Origin: Rhodoplanes serenus
GTDB lineage: Bacteria > Pseudomonadota > Alphaproteobacteria > Rhizobiales > Xanthobacteraceae
DNA: 43,442 bases
Assembly (NCBI GenBank): GCA_945861855.1
Contig: CAMAWG010000016.1
Coordinates: 1-43,442, forward strand
Direction of reading: 5' to 3'
Shown here piece by piece: positions 14,951 to 23,646 of the stretch (its first letter is position 1; every line of letters begins with the position of its first letter). Made by a program: the position numbers and the translations under genes. The notes under the pieces are model-generated. The model had not been told where the DNA came from, ran no database searches, and worked only from the letters and a program-made list of their open reading frames with translations.

Positions 14951-17900
14951 TCATTTCGCCGGCACGAGCTGCGCTTCCTGCAGCGCTCGCTTGATCTCCG
15001 CGAGCTCCTTGTCCTTCGCCGTAATGGAGCCCTTTTCCATCGCGGCAAAGGTCTCCGACATGTGCTCGATGCGGCCGTCCCACAGTTCGACTTGCACGAT
15101 CGACTGCGCACCGGCGAGCGAATGCGTGGTCTTGGTCTGGGTCTTGTGCGGCGTCAGCAGATTGAGACAGCCGCCGCGATCGACCGATTTTCCAGGCTCC
15201 CCCATTGGCGCGTAGACCGCCGACGACTCGTAGCCGTGGCAGACGCCGCGCGACAGCCGCTGCGTCGGCAGCGCCCCGCAGATCACCGCGCCGCGATCGT
15301 TATAGATTTTGACCAGGTCGTTCTTCTTGATGCCGCGCTCCTTGGCGTCCTCGGCGTTCAGGCGCAGCACCCAGTAGTACCAGTCGCCGACCTTCACGCG
15401 ATGATCGGCGATGTTGTTGAGGAACGAGCTCTTGCCGTCGCCCTGGGTGTGGAACGAATACTTCGAATGCGGCGTGAGAAGCTGCAGCGGATATTGCTTG
15501 AACTCGGGCGAGTGCGGGCCCTCCCACGACGGCTCGTATTTGACGACCGGCGGCCGCTCCGGGTCCTTGAAGCGCTTGAGGCTGTTGCATTCGAACTCGA
15601 GCTTGCCGGACTGGGTCTGCAGCCCGCTGAGATACTCCTTGTAGTCCGACGGCAACGGCTGCGCCTCCGGCACGTCTTTCTTCCGGCCCTCCCAGAACCA
15701 GCGAAACGACACCGGCGCTCTTAGCTTTTCCTTCTCCGCCGGGACGACATAGTAGCCGCGCTTCAAAAGCTTCTTGAACGAGATCACCTTCTTCAGGTCG
15801 GAGGCGAGATAGACGCGCTTGACCCAGTCGATCTCGTTGATGCCCTCGGAGAAGTAGTTCGACAGACCGAGCCGCTTGCAGATCTCGTTGAAGATCCAGT
15901 AGTCGGATTTCGACTCGCCGAGCGGCTTGATCGCCGGCGCCTGGAAGATGATGACGCGGTGGTTCAATTGCTGCTGGCCGTGGTGACCGTAGCCGCCGAG
16001 CCCCGCCCATTCCGAGATGTCGGTGCGCTCGAAGTTGGTGCACGCCGGCAGCACAACGTCGGCGAACTTCGCCTCGCCCTCAAACCAAATCGACTGGTTG
16101 ACCACGAACTCAAGCTGCTCGGACTGGTACATCCGCACGTGGCGGTTGGTGTTGTTCATGGTGCCGAGGATCGAGCCGCCGTACTTGTAGAGCATCTTCA
16201 CCGGCGAGGCGCCCGGCGCCGGATAGGCGAACTTGCCGAACTGATGCTCGATCGACTTGCCGACCCAGCGATAGCCCTCCGCCTTGCCGTCGTAGATCGC
16301 CTCCGGCAGCCAGATGCGCGGGATCTGCTGGCCGTTGGAGCTCATGGTCGGAAGCTGCGGCATGCGCTGGTAGAGCGCGACCGGCAGCGCCGTATTCTCC
16401 AGGTCGCCCGACATGCCGCCTTCGGAATAGCCAGGGAAATAGAAATTGAAATCGACCGGCGTGCCCCATTGCAGATTGCCCATGTTGCAGCCGGGCTTGC
16501 CCAGCCCCTGCATCGCCGACAGGCACACCATGACGCGCGCCCACTGGATGCCGGTCTGGTTGCGGCAGGCGCCCCCGTGACCGTTACCCCAGCCGCCGGG
16601 CGCGAGATAAACGCGCTTCCGGCCCCACTCGCGGGCGAGCGCGCGCACGTCCTTGGCCGGGACGCCGGTCTCCTTCTCCTGCCATTCCGGCGTCTTCGGG
16701 ACGCCGTCCTCTTCGCCGGTCAGATACGCCGCCCACGTGTCGAAGCCGACCGTGTGCGTCTTCACATACTCTTTGTCGTAGAGACCTTCCTTGATCCAGA
16801 CATAGGCAATGGCCATCGCCATGGCCGGCGAGGTGGTCGGCTTCGGCGCGAACCATTTTCCGGGCAGGAACTGCGCCGTGGCGTTGTAGTAGGGATCGAC
16901 GTGGACGACCTTGATGCCGAGCTTGGGGTCTTTCAACCACTGCCGGCGCACGGTGCCTTCCTGCGCGCCGTAGGAGCCCGAGGTCGATTCGGGGTCGGCC
17001 GCCCACGACACCACCATGTCGCAGTTCTGCAGCAGGTCCTCGACGGTGCCGTAGGTCTCCGACTGACCCACTCGAAGGGTGTGGCCCCAGTGATGCACCG
17101 CGCCCCAGTACCAGCCCTCCCATGAATCGGGATTGTGGTGCACGCGCGTCATGCCGATGGCGTTGGAGAAGCGGAACAGCGCCGAGAGGTAGTAGCCGAT
17201 GTTGCCCCAGGTGTGGTGCGAGCCGTGCGACACGGCGATGCAGCCGGGGCCGTGGGTGTACTTCTGCCGCTTGATCTCGTCGCTGACGAGCGTCAGCGCC
17301 TCGTCCCAGGAGATGCGGACGTAGCCCGACTTGCCGCGGTTCTGCGGATTGCGTGCGCCCTTCGGATCGAAGTCCACGCGCTTCATCGGATAAAGCAGCC
17401 GGTCGGGCGAATAGACGATCGACTTGGCGTTCTGGCCGTGCGGGGCGAGCGTGGTCTTGCGTGGCGGCGTGTACTTCTGGCCCTTCGCCTCGATGGTGAA
17501 GGAGGCGCCGTCGTCGTCCGCCAGATCGATCGGCGTCATGCGCACGATCTTGCCGTCCTTGACGGTGAGGAACACCGGCCCGCCGTTGGTCATGTTGCAG
17601 TAGCGCATCGAGCCGTCCGGCATCGGCGTGCCGTATTTCAGCCCGACCGTCTGCGCCATCATCACGGTCTGCGCGAACCAGTTGGCGAGGCCGTCGTCGC
17701 CCTGCACGGTAAGCTGGAATTCCTTCTGCGCGTTGATCTGGTCGAGCCAGTTGATCGGCGGCGTCAGCAGGCCCGCGCCCAGCGCGGCGTTCTTGAAAGC
17801 GACCGTCACGTCGGCGTCCTTCAGCACGCCCGAGCCGGAACTGATCCGCCCGTCCTCGATCTTGAACCAGCGGCCGATCTCCTCATCGCGCGCGATGAAC

Positions 17901-18022
17901 TGCCCGGTGAGGTTCTTCTCCTTGAGCCGCTCGCGAAAAGCTGGGTGCCGCCACGCCTGGAATTTCAACAAGAGCGACAGGCCGAACAGGATGATCGAGA
18001 GCTTCAGAGCACCGAGATTCAT
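14951..18022 (-). CDS. Molybdopterin large subunit, pyrogallol transhydroxylase-like, with N-terminal extension
   Basis: A 1023-residue DMSO-reductase-superfamily protein. From about residue 140 it aligns throughout with the large subunit of Pelobacter acidigallici transhydroxylase (875 aa as recalled): T-N-G-G-P-V-F-x-x-V-K-D-G-K-I-x-R-M-T-P, F-T-P-P-R-K-T-like, L-x-Y-P-M-K-R-x-x-F-D-P, H-N-P-D-S-W-E-G-W and F-P-G-Y-x-E-G-G-x-S-G-D. Residues equivalent to the Pelobacter catalytic His144, Asp174, molybdenum-ligand Ser175 and Tyr404 are H269, D299, S300 and Y532. As in that enzyme there is no N-terminal Cys cluster motif. Residues 1-139 are extra: a hydrophobic segment (7-20) without twin-arginine, then a domain resembling SCP2 lipid-binding folds ([26 protein letters not shown]). 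RBS GGGAGAAACGGCC supports ATG 18022. Substrate unproven. Confidence 0.88.
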   Translation of the reverse strand: MNLGALKLSIILFGLSLLLKFQAWRHPAFRERLKEKNLTGQFIARDEEIGRWFKIEDGRISSGSGVLKDADVTVAFKNAALGAGLLTPPINWLDQINAQKEFQLTVQGDDGLANWFAQTVMMAQTVGLKYGTPMPDGSMRYCNMTNGGPVFLTVKDGKIVRMTPIDLADDDGASFTIEAKGQKYTPPRKTTLAPHGQNAKSIVYSPDRLLYPMKRVDFDPKGARNPQNRGKSGYVRISWDEALTLVSDEIKRQKYTHGPGCIAVSHGSHHTWGNIGYYLSALFRFSNAIGMTRVHHNPDSWEGWYWGAVHHWGHTLRVGQSETYGTVEDLLQNCDMVVSWAADPESTSGSYGAQEGTVRRQWLKDPKLGIKVVHVDPYYNATAQFLPGKWFAPKPTTSPAMAMAIAYVWIKEGLYDKEYVKTHTVGFDTWAAYLTGEEDGVPKTPEWQEKETGVPAKDVRALAREWGRKRVYLAPGGWGNGHGGACRNQTGIQWARVMVCLSAMQGLGKPGCNMGNLQWGTPVDFNFYFPGYSEGGMSGDLENTALPVALYQRMPQLPTMSSNGQQIPRIWLPEAIYDGKAEGYRWVGKSIEHQFGKFAYPAPGASPVKMLYKYGGSILGTMNNTNRHVRMYQSEQLEFVVNQSIWFEGEAKFADVVLPACTNFERTDISEWAGLGGYGHHGQQQLNHRVIIFQAPAIKPLGESKSDYWIFNEICKRLGLSNYFSEGINEIDWVKRVYLASDLKKVISFKKLLKRGYYVVPAEKEKLRAPVSFRWFWEGRKKDVPEAQPLPSDYKEYLSGLQTQSGKLEFECNSLKRFKDPERPPVVKYEPSWEGPHSPEFKQYPLQLLTPHSKYSFHTQGDGKSSFLNNIADHRVKVGDWYYWVLRLNAEDAKERGIKKNDLVKIYNDRGAVICGALPTQRLSRGVCHGYESSAVYAPMGEPGKSVDRGGCLNLLTPHKTQTKTTHSLAGAQSIVQVELWDGRIEHMSETFAAMEKGSITAKDKELAEIKRALQEAQLVPAK

Positions 18023-18134
18023 GGCCGTTTCTCCCTGGAAAAGTTCTATTTCAAGTCGGCCCCTGAATCCAGATCGGGCGGGTTGCCGGCCCGGTGCAAA
18101 AGGTCAATCCTGTTGGCCGAATAGGGCACCGGAC

Positions 18135-19223
18135 ATGACGATCCCGACCAAAACGCTGGCCGTCCGGCTGTTCGAATACGGCGGGCCGGACAAGCTCGTC
18201 ATCGGCGAATACGACCTGCCGCCGCTCGGCACGCGCGACGTGCTGGTGAAGAATCACGCGGGCTCAGTGTCCCGCTGGGACGTGAAGTACCGCGCCGGCG
18301 ACCTGGCGCGCTATCAGATCCCCGGCCGAGCGGCCTTTCCGCTGCCCCAGCAGCTTGGCCGGGAGGCCGCCGGCGAGGTGATCGCTGCCGGCAGCGAGGC
18401 AACACGGTTCAAGCCCGGCGACCGGGTGATCGGGGTTACCCATCCCGAGGACCCAGATTCGGTTGAGACCGCGCGGGGCCTGGGCAACCTATCGCGCAAT
18501 CTCGCCATTCCCGGCCATCAGGCGATGGGAAGCTACGCGCAGTATCTCGTCCGCGACGAGCGCATGTGGCTGCCTCTGCCTGACGGCGTCGACTATGAGC
18601 AGGCCGGCGTCGCGCTCTGGCCGTTCTCGTCGTCGCACCGCGTGGTGCGCGACCGGCTGCGGGTGCGCCCCGGCGACAACGTGCTGGTCACCGGCGCCTC
18701 CGGCGGCATGGGACAGGCGACGGTGCAATTGGCCAGGCTCGCAGGCGCGCGCGTGATCGCCACCACGCGGCACGAGGGCAAAGCCGCAACGCTGCTTGGA
18801 CTCGGCGCCGATGGCGTCGTCGTCACCGCGGATGATGACGAGGCCTTCAAGGAGGTGTCGAAGCTCACCGGCGGCGAAGGCGTCGATCACGCTGTGGACT
18901 ACACCGGCAATCCGGACCTGTTGCGGTTTATCGGCAGCGTCATGCGGCTCGGCGGCACCATCGTCGTCACCAGCGAGCAAGGCCGCGAACCTCTGCCGTT
19001 CACCGCGGCCGATCTGATCCGGCTGGAATTGAATCTGCTCGGCATCCGCGGCGCACGGATGAACGACATGCTGACGGTGCTGAAGCTGCTCGGCGAAGGC
19101 CGCATCCGGACGCGCATCGCCGCGCGCTTTCCGCTGGCAAAAGTAGGCGAGGCGCACACCTTGCTGGAGACATCGCCCGATCTGGTGGGGCGGATCGTCG
19201 TGCAGCCGTGGGCTACCGGTTGA
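18135..19223 (+). CDS. Zinc-free MDR-family (quinone oxidoreductase-like) NAD(P)-dependent reductase
   Basis: A 362-residue medium-chain dehydrogenase/reductase: N-terminal GroES-like part (V-R-L-F-E-Y-G-G-P-D-K-L, P-P-L-G-T-R-D-V-L-V-K), F-K-P-G-D-R-V-I-G, then a Rossmann domain with GASGGMGQATVQLA and G-V-D-H-A-V-D-Y-T-G. The usual zinc-site G-H-E is G-R-E here and the catalytic Cys is replaced by Ser-Arg-Trp, so it should be zinc-independent like quinone oxidoreductases. It is divergent from the transhydroxylase genes across 112 bases and might share control or act on a related quinone or enone; this is inference. Its last 11 bases overlap the convergent membrane-protein gene. Confidence 0.85.
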   Translation: MTIPTKTLAVRLFEYGGPDKLVIGEYDLPPLGTRDVLVKNHAGSVSRWDVKYRAGDLARYQIPGRAAFPLPQQLGREAAGEVIAAGSEATRFKPGDRVIGVTHPEDPDSVETARGLGNLSRNLAIPGHQAMGSYAQYLVRDERMWLPLPDGVDYEQAGVALWPFSSSHRVVRDRLRVRPGDNVLVTGASGGMGQATVQLARLAGARVIATTRHEGKAATLLGLGADGVVVTADDDEAFKEVSKLTGGEGVDHAVDYTGNPDLLRFIGSVMRLGGTIVVTSEQGREPLPFTAADLIRLELNLLGIRGARMNDMLTVLKLLGEGRIRTRIAARFPLAKVGEAHTLLETSPDLVGRIVVQPWATG

Positions 19224-19611
19224 TCCAGGCCAGCACGATTCCCATCAGCACCACGCGCACGCTGTCGAACACGATCTGCTTGAGCGCGAGTGCGAACGGC
19301 ACCGGAGTGACGACGTGATAGATCAGGTACATCGGGATCACCGTGAGGAACGCGATGGCGATGCCATAGCGCACCCCCTGCGCGAGCCAGGGCCTGTCCT
19401 CCTTGCCCTGCACATAGACCCAGGCGAAGGCTATTCCGAACAGCGCCTGAGCCAGGATCATGTAGGGGATCAGCTTCTGGGCTTCGGCCGGCGGCCGCAT
19501 GCCGGCGGTGACCGAATAGTCTCCGCCGAGCAGAACGCCGTGCACGAAGAAGCTCAGCGCCCAGGCCATGATGAACATGACCACGGCCGAGATGATGCAT
19601 TTCCGACTCAT
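19213..19611 (-). CDS. Small integral membrane protein of unknown function
   Basis: A 132-residue protein with four hydrophobic segments: C-I-I-S-A-V-V-M-F-I-M-A-W-A-L-S-F-F, K-L-I-P-Y-M-I-L-A-Q-A-L-F-G-I-A-F-A-W-V, Y-G-I-A-I-A-F-L-T-V-I-P-M-Y-L-I-Y and V-V-L-M-G-I-V-L-A-W-I near the end. I do not recognise the family with confidence; the shape resembles small DUF1761-type membrane proteins. The ATG at 19611 follows GGGGAGGCACTC. It lies 23 bases after the E2 gene in the same direction, so it is probably the last gene of that operon, and its 3' end overlaps the convergent MDR gene by 11 bases. Confidence 0.7.
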   Translation of the reverse strand: MSRKCIISAVVMFIMAWALSFFVHGVLLGGDYSVTAGMRPPAEAQKLIPYMILAQALFGIAFAWVYVQGKEDRPWLAQGVRYGIAIAFLTVIPMYLIYHVVTPVPFALALKQIVFDSVRVVLMGIVLAWINR

Positions 19612-19634
19612 GAGTGCCTCCCCAGAAATAAAAC

Positions 19635-20948
19635 TCACACCAACATGCGGACTGGACTTTCAATCAACGATTTAAATGCCGCCAGCAGCTCGGCGCCGAG
19701 CGCGCCGTCGACCACCCGGTGATCGCAGGACAATGTCACCGTCATCTGGCTGACGAATTTCACCGAGCCGTCTTCCGCCTCGACCGGCCGCCGCTGCGAC
19801 GCCCCGACCGCCAGAATGGTAGCGTGCGGCGGGTTGATGATGGCGGAGAATTCACGGACGCCGTACATGCCGAGATTGGAAATAGCCGACGCGCCGCCCT
19901 GGTATTCGGCGGGCTTGAGTTTTTTCTCCTTGGCGCGCGCCGCGACGTCGCGCATTTCGTTGGAGATCGCCGAGAGCGATTTTTGCTCGGCGTTGCGAAT
20001 CACCGGCGTGAGCAGGCCACCGTCGATCGCGACTGCGACACCGACATCGGAATGCGCGAATCGCAGGATGCGGTCCCCGGCCCACACCGCGTTGGCCGCC
20101 GGCACGCGCTGCAGCGCAAGCGCCAGCGCCTTGATGACAAAATCGTTCACCGAAAGCTTGTAGGCCACCGCATCGCCTTTGCCTGGCGCACCGGCGTTGG
20201 CCTCCTCGCGGATTTTGAGCAGCGCGTCCATCGTCACATCGGCGACGAGATAGAAGTGCGGGATGGTTTGCTTCGCTTCGACCAGACGCCGCGCGATGGT
20301 GGCGCGCATGCCGTCGAGCGGCACCTCTTCGAATTCGACGCCCTGGTAGAGCGCCTTGACCTGCGCCGCGCTGGCGCCGGTCGGTTGCGGCGCAGCGCGG
20401 GCGCCGCCCTTGGCCATCGCGGATTCGACATCCGCCGCAACGATGCGGCCGTGCGGGCCCGAGCCCGACATGCGCGACAGGTCGATGCCGTTCTCGCCCG
20501 CGAGCCGGCGCGCCAGCGGCGTGACGAACGAACCGCTGGCCAATTTCGCCGGACCGAAATTGCGGTCCGGCGTGCGCACCTCGTTGAACGGGTCGAGCGG
20601 CCCGGACGGCTGGATGGCGCGCTGCTGCGGAATCACTGCGAAGGTCGCCGGCGGCGCCTTCGGCGCGGCGGATGGCGGGGCCTTCGCTGCGGCGGGCGCC
20701 GAAGCAACCGCTCCACCCTCGCCCGCGATGACCGCGACCACGGCACCGACAAGCGCGGTCTCGCCGGCCAGCACCCTGATCTCGGCGAGCGTGCCCGTGG
20801 TGATCGACGGCACCTCCATCGACACCTTGTCGGTCTCGATCTCGAACAGGTTGTCGCCCGGCTTCACGGCATCGCCGGCCGACTTGAACCATTTCGTGAT
20901 CTTGCCCTCGGCGACGGTCTCGCCAAGCTGCGGCATCAGGACGTCCAT
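19635..20948 (-). CDS. Dihydrolipoamide acyltransferase (E2) of a 2-oxoacid dehydrogenase complex
   Basis: A 437-residue E2. Residues 1-76 form one lipoyl domain with the modified lysine K41 in E-T-D-K-V-S-M-E-V. An Ala/Pro-rich linker follows, then a peripheral subunit-binding domain (T-P-L-A-R-R-L-A-G-E-N-G-I-D-L near residue 145) and the catalytic acyltransferase domain ending in S-C-D-H-R-V-V-D-G-A with active-site H410 and D414. Which acyl group it carries (acetyl, branched-chain, acetoin-derived) cannot be fixed. The ATG at 20948 after AGAGGTGGG is preferred over GTG at 20954. It is separated from the upstream aldehyde dehydrogenase gene by a 114-base repeat. Confidence 0.92.
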   Translation of the reverse strand: MDVLMPQLGETVAEGKITKWFKSAGDAVKPGDNLFEIETDKVSMEVPSITTGTLAEIRVLAGETALVGAVVAVIAGEGGAVASAPAAAKAPPSAAPKAPPATFAVIPQQRAIQPSGPLDPFNEVRTPDRNFGPAKLASGSFVTPLARRLAGENGIDLSRMSGSGPHGRIVAADVESAMAKGGARAAPQPTGASAAQVKALYQGVEFEEVPLDGMRATIARRLVEAKQTIPHFYLVADVTMDALLKIREEANAGAPGKGDAVAYKLSVNDFVIKALALALQRVPAANAVWAGDRILRFAHSDVGVAVAIDGGLLTPVIRNAEQKSLSAISNEMRDVAARAKEKKLKPAEYQGGASAISNLGMYGVREFSAIINPPHATILAVGASQRRPVEAEDGSVKFVSQMTVTLSCDHRVVDGALGAELLAAFKSLIESPVRMLV

Positions 20949-20958
20949 TCCCACCTCT

Positions 20959-21072
20959 CGTGTCCCGGGCGAGCGAAGCGAGACCCGGGACCCCGGTTTC
21001 TTCTACTTAAGCAAGCTGGGTCCCGGGTCTGCAGCGCACCACCAAGAGGTGCCGCGCTGCGCCCGGGACACG
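20959..21072. repeat. CCCGGG-type composite palindromic repeat, copy 3
   Basis: Outer arms CGTGTCCCGGGC and GCCCGGGACACG are exact inverted repeats; inside are GAGACCCGGGACCCCGGTTTCTT and GGGTCCCGGGTCTGCAGCGCA. It occupies the whole spacer between the aldehyde dehydrogenase and E2 genes. The CCCCGGTTTCTT core is shared with the copy at 29561-29691. Confidence 0.85.
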
Positions 21073-21078
21073 CGGTCC

Positions 21079-22536
21079 CTACCAATTCGTCGCGATGTAC
21101 TGCGTCTCCAGAAACTCCTTCAGCCCCTCGTGCGCGCCTTCGCGGCCGATGCCGGACTGCTTCATGCCGCCGAACGGCGCTGCCGGGTCGGACACGAGGC
21201 CGCGGTTCAAGCCGATCATGCCGAAGTCGAGCTTCTCCGACACGCGCATGCCGCGCCCCAGGTCTTTCGTATAGAGGTACGCCACCAGACCGTATTCGGT
21301 GTCGTTGGCGCGCCTGATCACCTCGGCCTCGTCGGTGAAGGTCTGCAGCGAGGCGACCGGGCCGAAGATTTCCTCGTTCAGCATCTTGGCGCTGTCGGGC
21401 ACGTTCGAGAGAACCGTCGCCGGATAGAAATAGCCGGTGCCGCCGGGCGCCTTGCCGCCGGTCAAAATCTTCGCGCCTTTGGCCAGCGCGTCCTCGACCA
21501 GTTCGACCACCTTGTCGCGGCCTTCGGCGTTGACCAGCGGGCCGAGCGCTACGCCGTCGTCGAGGCCGTTGCCCATCTTCAGCGCCGCCATCTTGGCGGT
21601 GAGCTTCTTCGAGAACTCGTCCTGCACCTTCTCGTGCACGTAGAAGCGATTCGCCGCGGTGCAGGCCTCGCCCATGTTGCGCATCTTCGCGATCATCGCG
21701 CCGTCTATCGCCGCGTCAATGTCGGCGTCCTCGAACACGATGAACGGCGCGTTGCCGCCCAGCTCCATCGCGGTGTTGAGCACCTGGTCGGCGGCGCTGT
21801 GCAGGAGCTTTCGCCCCACTTCGGTCGAGCCGGTGAAGGAGACCACCCGCACGCGCGGATCGTGCAGCATGGCGTCCACCACCGGACCGGAGCGGCGCGA
21901 CGGGATCACGTTGACGACGCCGGCCGGCACGCCAGCCTCTTCCAGAATCGGCATCAGCGCCAGCATGGTCAGCGGCGTCTCGGAGGCGGGCTTGAGCACC
22001 ACCGGGCAGCCGGCGGCAAGCGCAGGCCCAATCTTGCGGGTCGCCATCGCCGCGGGGAAATTCCACGGCGTCACCAGCACGGCGATGCCCGCGGGCTTGT
22101 GATGCACGAACATGCGCGCGCCCGACGCCGGCGCCATGCCGTTGGTGCCGAGATTGCGCACGCCCTCCTCTGCGTACCAGCGGAAGAACTCGGCGGCGTA
22201 GGCCACCTCGCCGCGCGAGTCCGACAGCGCCTTGCCGTTCTCGATGGTGATGAGCTTGGCGAGCCGCTCAGCGTCACGGATGATCAGCTCGTAGGCTTTG
22301 CGGAGAATCTCTCCGCGCTCACGCGGTTTCTTCGCAGCCCAGGCCGGGAACGCCGCCTGCGCCGCGTCGATTGCCGCCTTGGCATCATCGATGCTGGCGC
22401 TGGCGACCGAGGCGATCTTGCGCTCCGTCGCCGGATCCATCACGTCGAAGCGCGCGCCGTCGGAGGATTTTTTCCATTTTCCGCCGATCCAGAGATCGGT
22501 CGGCACGTTCGCCAGAAGATTGTCGTAGGCAGCCAT
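21079..22536 (-). CDS. NAD(P)-dependent aldehyde dehydrogenase, succinate-semialdehyde type
   Basis: A 485-residue aldehyde dehydrogenase. Key residues: N159 in T-P-W-N-F-P, general base E258 in M-E-L-G-G-N-A-P-F-I-V-F, and nucleophile C292 in G-E-A-C-T-A-A-N-R-F-Y-V. The E-L-G-G-N-A-P-F and C-x-x-A-N-R-x-Y-V combination and length are typical of the GabD branch. It would oxidise a semialdehyde to the acid with NAD(P). The start at 22536 (RBS GAGGGAGTGAG) excludes 29 codons that come from a repeat. It is placed between E1 beta and E2 genes, an unusual spot, hinting that the complex and this enzyme act on linked intermediates. Confidence 0.9.
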   Translation of the reverse strand: MAAYDNLLANVPTDLWIGGKWKKSSDGARFDVMDPATERKIASVASASIDDAKAAIDAAQAAFPAWAAKKPRERGEILRKAYELIIRDAERLAKLITIENGKALSDSRGEVAYAAEFFRWYAEEGVRNLGTNGMAPASGARMFVHHKPAGIAVLVTPWNFPAAMATRKIGPALAAGCPVVLKPASETPLTMLALMPILEEAGVPAGVVNVIPSRRSGPVVDAMLHDPRVRVVSFTGSTEVGRKLLHSAADQVLNTAMELGGNAPFIVFEDADIDAAIDGAMIAKMRNMGEACTAANRFYVHEKVQDEFSKKLTAKMAALKMGNGLDDGVALGPLVNAEGRDKVVELVEDALAKGAKILTGGKAPGGTGYFYPATVLSNVPDSAKMLNEEIFGPVASLQTFTDEAEVIRRANDTEYGLVAYLYTKDLGRGMRVSEKLDFGMIGLNRGLVSDPAAPFGGMKQSGIGREGAHEGLKEFLETQYIATNW

Positions 22537-22554
22537 AGGTCTCACTCCCTCGTT

Positions 22555-22659
22555 CGTCATGGCCGGGCTTGTCCCGGCCATCCCGATTCCGTGGCACCGC
22601 TGTGCCTCAGCTATCGGGATCACCGGGTCACGCCGCTTCGCGGCGGCCCGGTGATGACG
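22555..22659. repeat. GTCATGGCCGGG-type double-hairpin repeat, copy 1
   Basis: Hairpin GTCATGGCCGGGCTTGTCCCGGCCA on the left and CACCGGGTCACGCCGCTTCGCGG..CCCGGTG on the right, with ATCCCGAT and ATCGGGAT arms between. It occupies the spacer between the E1 beta stop and the aldehyde dehydrogenase start. A related element is at 30504-30596. Confidence 0.75.
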
Positions 22660-22665
22660 GCTGTG

Positions 22666-23646
22666 TTAACTGTTCAACGTCCTCTTTATCCGCTCGGCGA
22701 TGCGATCGACGGTCGGCAGGATGGCGTCTTCCAGAATGTCGGCCGCGGGCAGCGGGCAGTGCGGCGTGGTGATGCGAACGAGCGGGCCATCGAGATCGTA
22801 GAACGCCTCGTCGGCGATGATCGACATGATCTCGGCGCCCCAGCCGCACAGCCGCGGATTTTCCTCGACGCTGAAGCAGCGGTGGGTCTTGGCGACCGAT
22901 CCGAGAATGGTCTGGGTGTCGAGCGGCACGAGCGAGCGCACGTCGATCACCTCGCAGTCGATGCCCTCTTCCTTGGCGAGCTTTTCCGCGGCGGCGAGCG
23001 CCCGCGGCACCATCAAAGCCAGCGCGACGATGGTAGCGTCCTTGCCCGGCCGCAGAATTTTTGCGGTGCCGAGCTTGTCTAAAATCTCGCCGTCCGGCAC
23101 CTCGCCCTTGGTGGCATAGAGCGACTTGTGCTCGAGGAAAATCACCGGGTCGGGATCGCGCACCGAAGCGGCGAGCAGGCCGATGACGTCGATCGGGCTC
23201 GACGGCGCCACGACCTTCAATCCGGGGATCATCATGCACCAGTTCTCGACGCTCTGGCTGTGCTGCGCACCGAAGCGCGAGCCCGCGCCATTGCCGGTGC
23301 GCACCACCAGCGGACACTTGGTCTGGCCGTTGGTCATGTAGCGGCTCTTCGGGAATTCGTTGGCGATGTAGTCGAAGCAGACCGCGAAGAAATCCGAGAA
23401 CATGATCTCGGCAATGGGCTTCAATCCCGTCATCGCCGCGCCCATGGCAGCGCCGAGGATCGCCTGCTCGGAAATGGGCGTATCGCGCACGCGTAGCGGC
23501 CCAAACTGCTCGTAGAGCCCCACCGTCGCCTTGAACACGCCGCCGGCCTTGGCCACGTCCTCGCCGAGGAACACCACGTCCTCGTCGCGCGCCATCTCCT
23601 GGGCGATGCCGCGGATCACGGCATCGCGATAGGTCAATTCCGCCAT
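22666..23646 (-). CDS. 2-oxoacid dehydrogenase E1 component, beta subunit
   Basis: A 326-residue transketolase-like pyrimidine-binding protein beginning MAELTYRDAVIRGIAQEMAR, with F-L-G-E-D-V-A, G-V-F-K-A-T, D-T-P-I-S-E-Q-A-I-L-G-A-A-M-G and a C-terminal transketolase domain (E-V-I-D-V-R-S-L-V-P-L-D). It pairs with the alpha subunit to bind thiamine diphosphate and decarboxylate a 2-oxoacid. The ATG at 23646 overlaps the last 13 bases of the alpha gene, so translation is coupled. The features fit pyruvate, acetoin or branched-chain complexes; no single signature decides between them. Confidence 0.9.
   Translation of the reverse strand: MAELTYRDAVIRGIAQEMARDEDVVFLGEDVAKAGGVFKATVGLYEQFGPLRVRDTPISEQAILGAAMGAAMTGLKPIAEIMFSDFFAVCFDYIANEFPKSRYMTNGQTKCPLVVRTGNGAGSRFGAQHSQSVENWCMMIPGLKVVAPSSPIDVIGLLAASVRDPDPVIFLEHKSLYATKGEVPDGEILDKLGTAKILRPGKDATIVALALMVPRALAAAEKLAKEEGIDCEVIDVRSLVPLDTQTILGSVAKTHRCFSVEENPRLCGWGAEIMSIIADEAFYDLDGPLVRITTPHCPLPAADILEDAILPTVDRIAERIKRTLNS

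Noticed and set aside
15959-17125. A 388-codon open frame opposite the molybdenum large subunit gene
   Set aside because: No recognisable domain, and the sense frame aligns continuously with transhydroxylase.
14951-18022. Tat-exported molybdenum enzyme
   Set aside because: The hydrophobic N-terminus lacks an R-R-x-F-x-K type motif; as in Pelobacter the enzyme is more likely cytoplasmic or on the inner face of the membrane.
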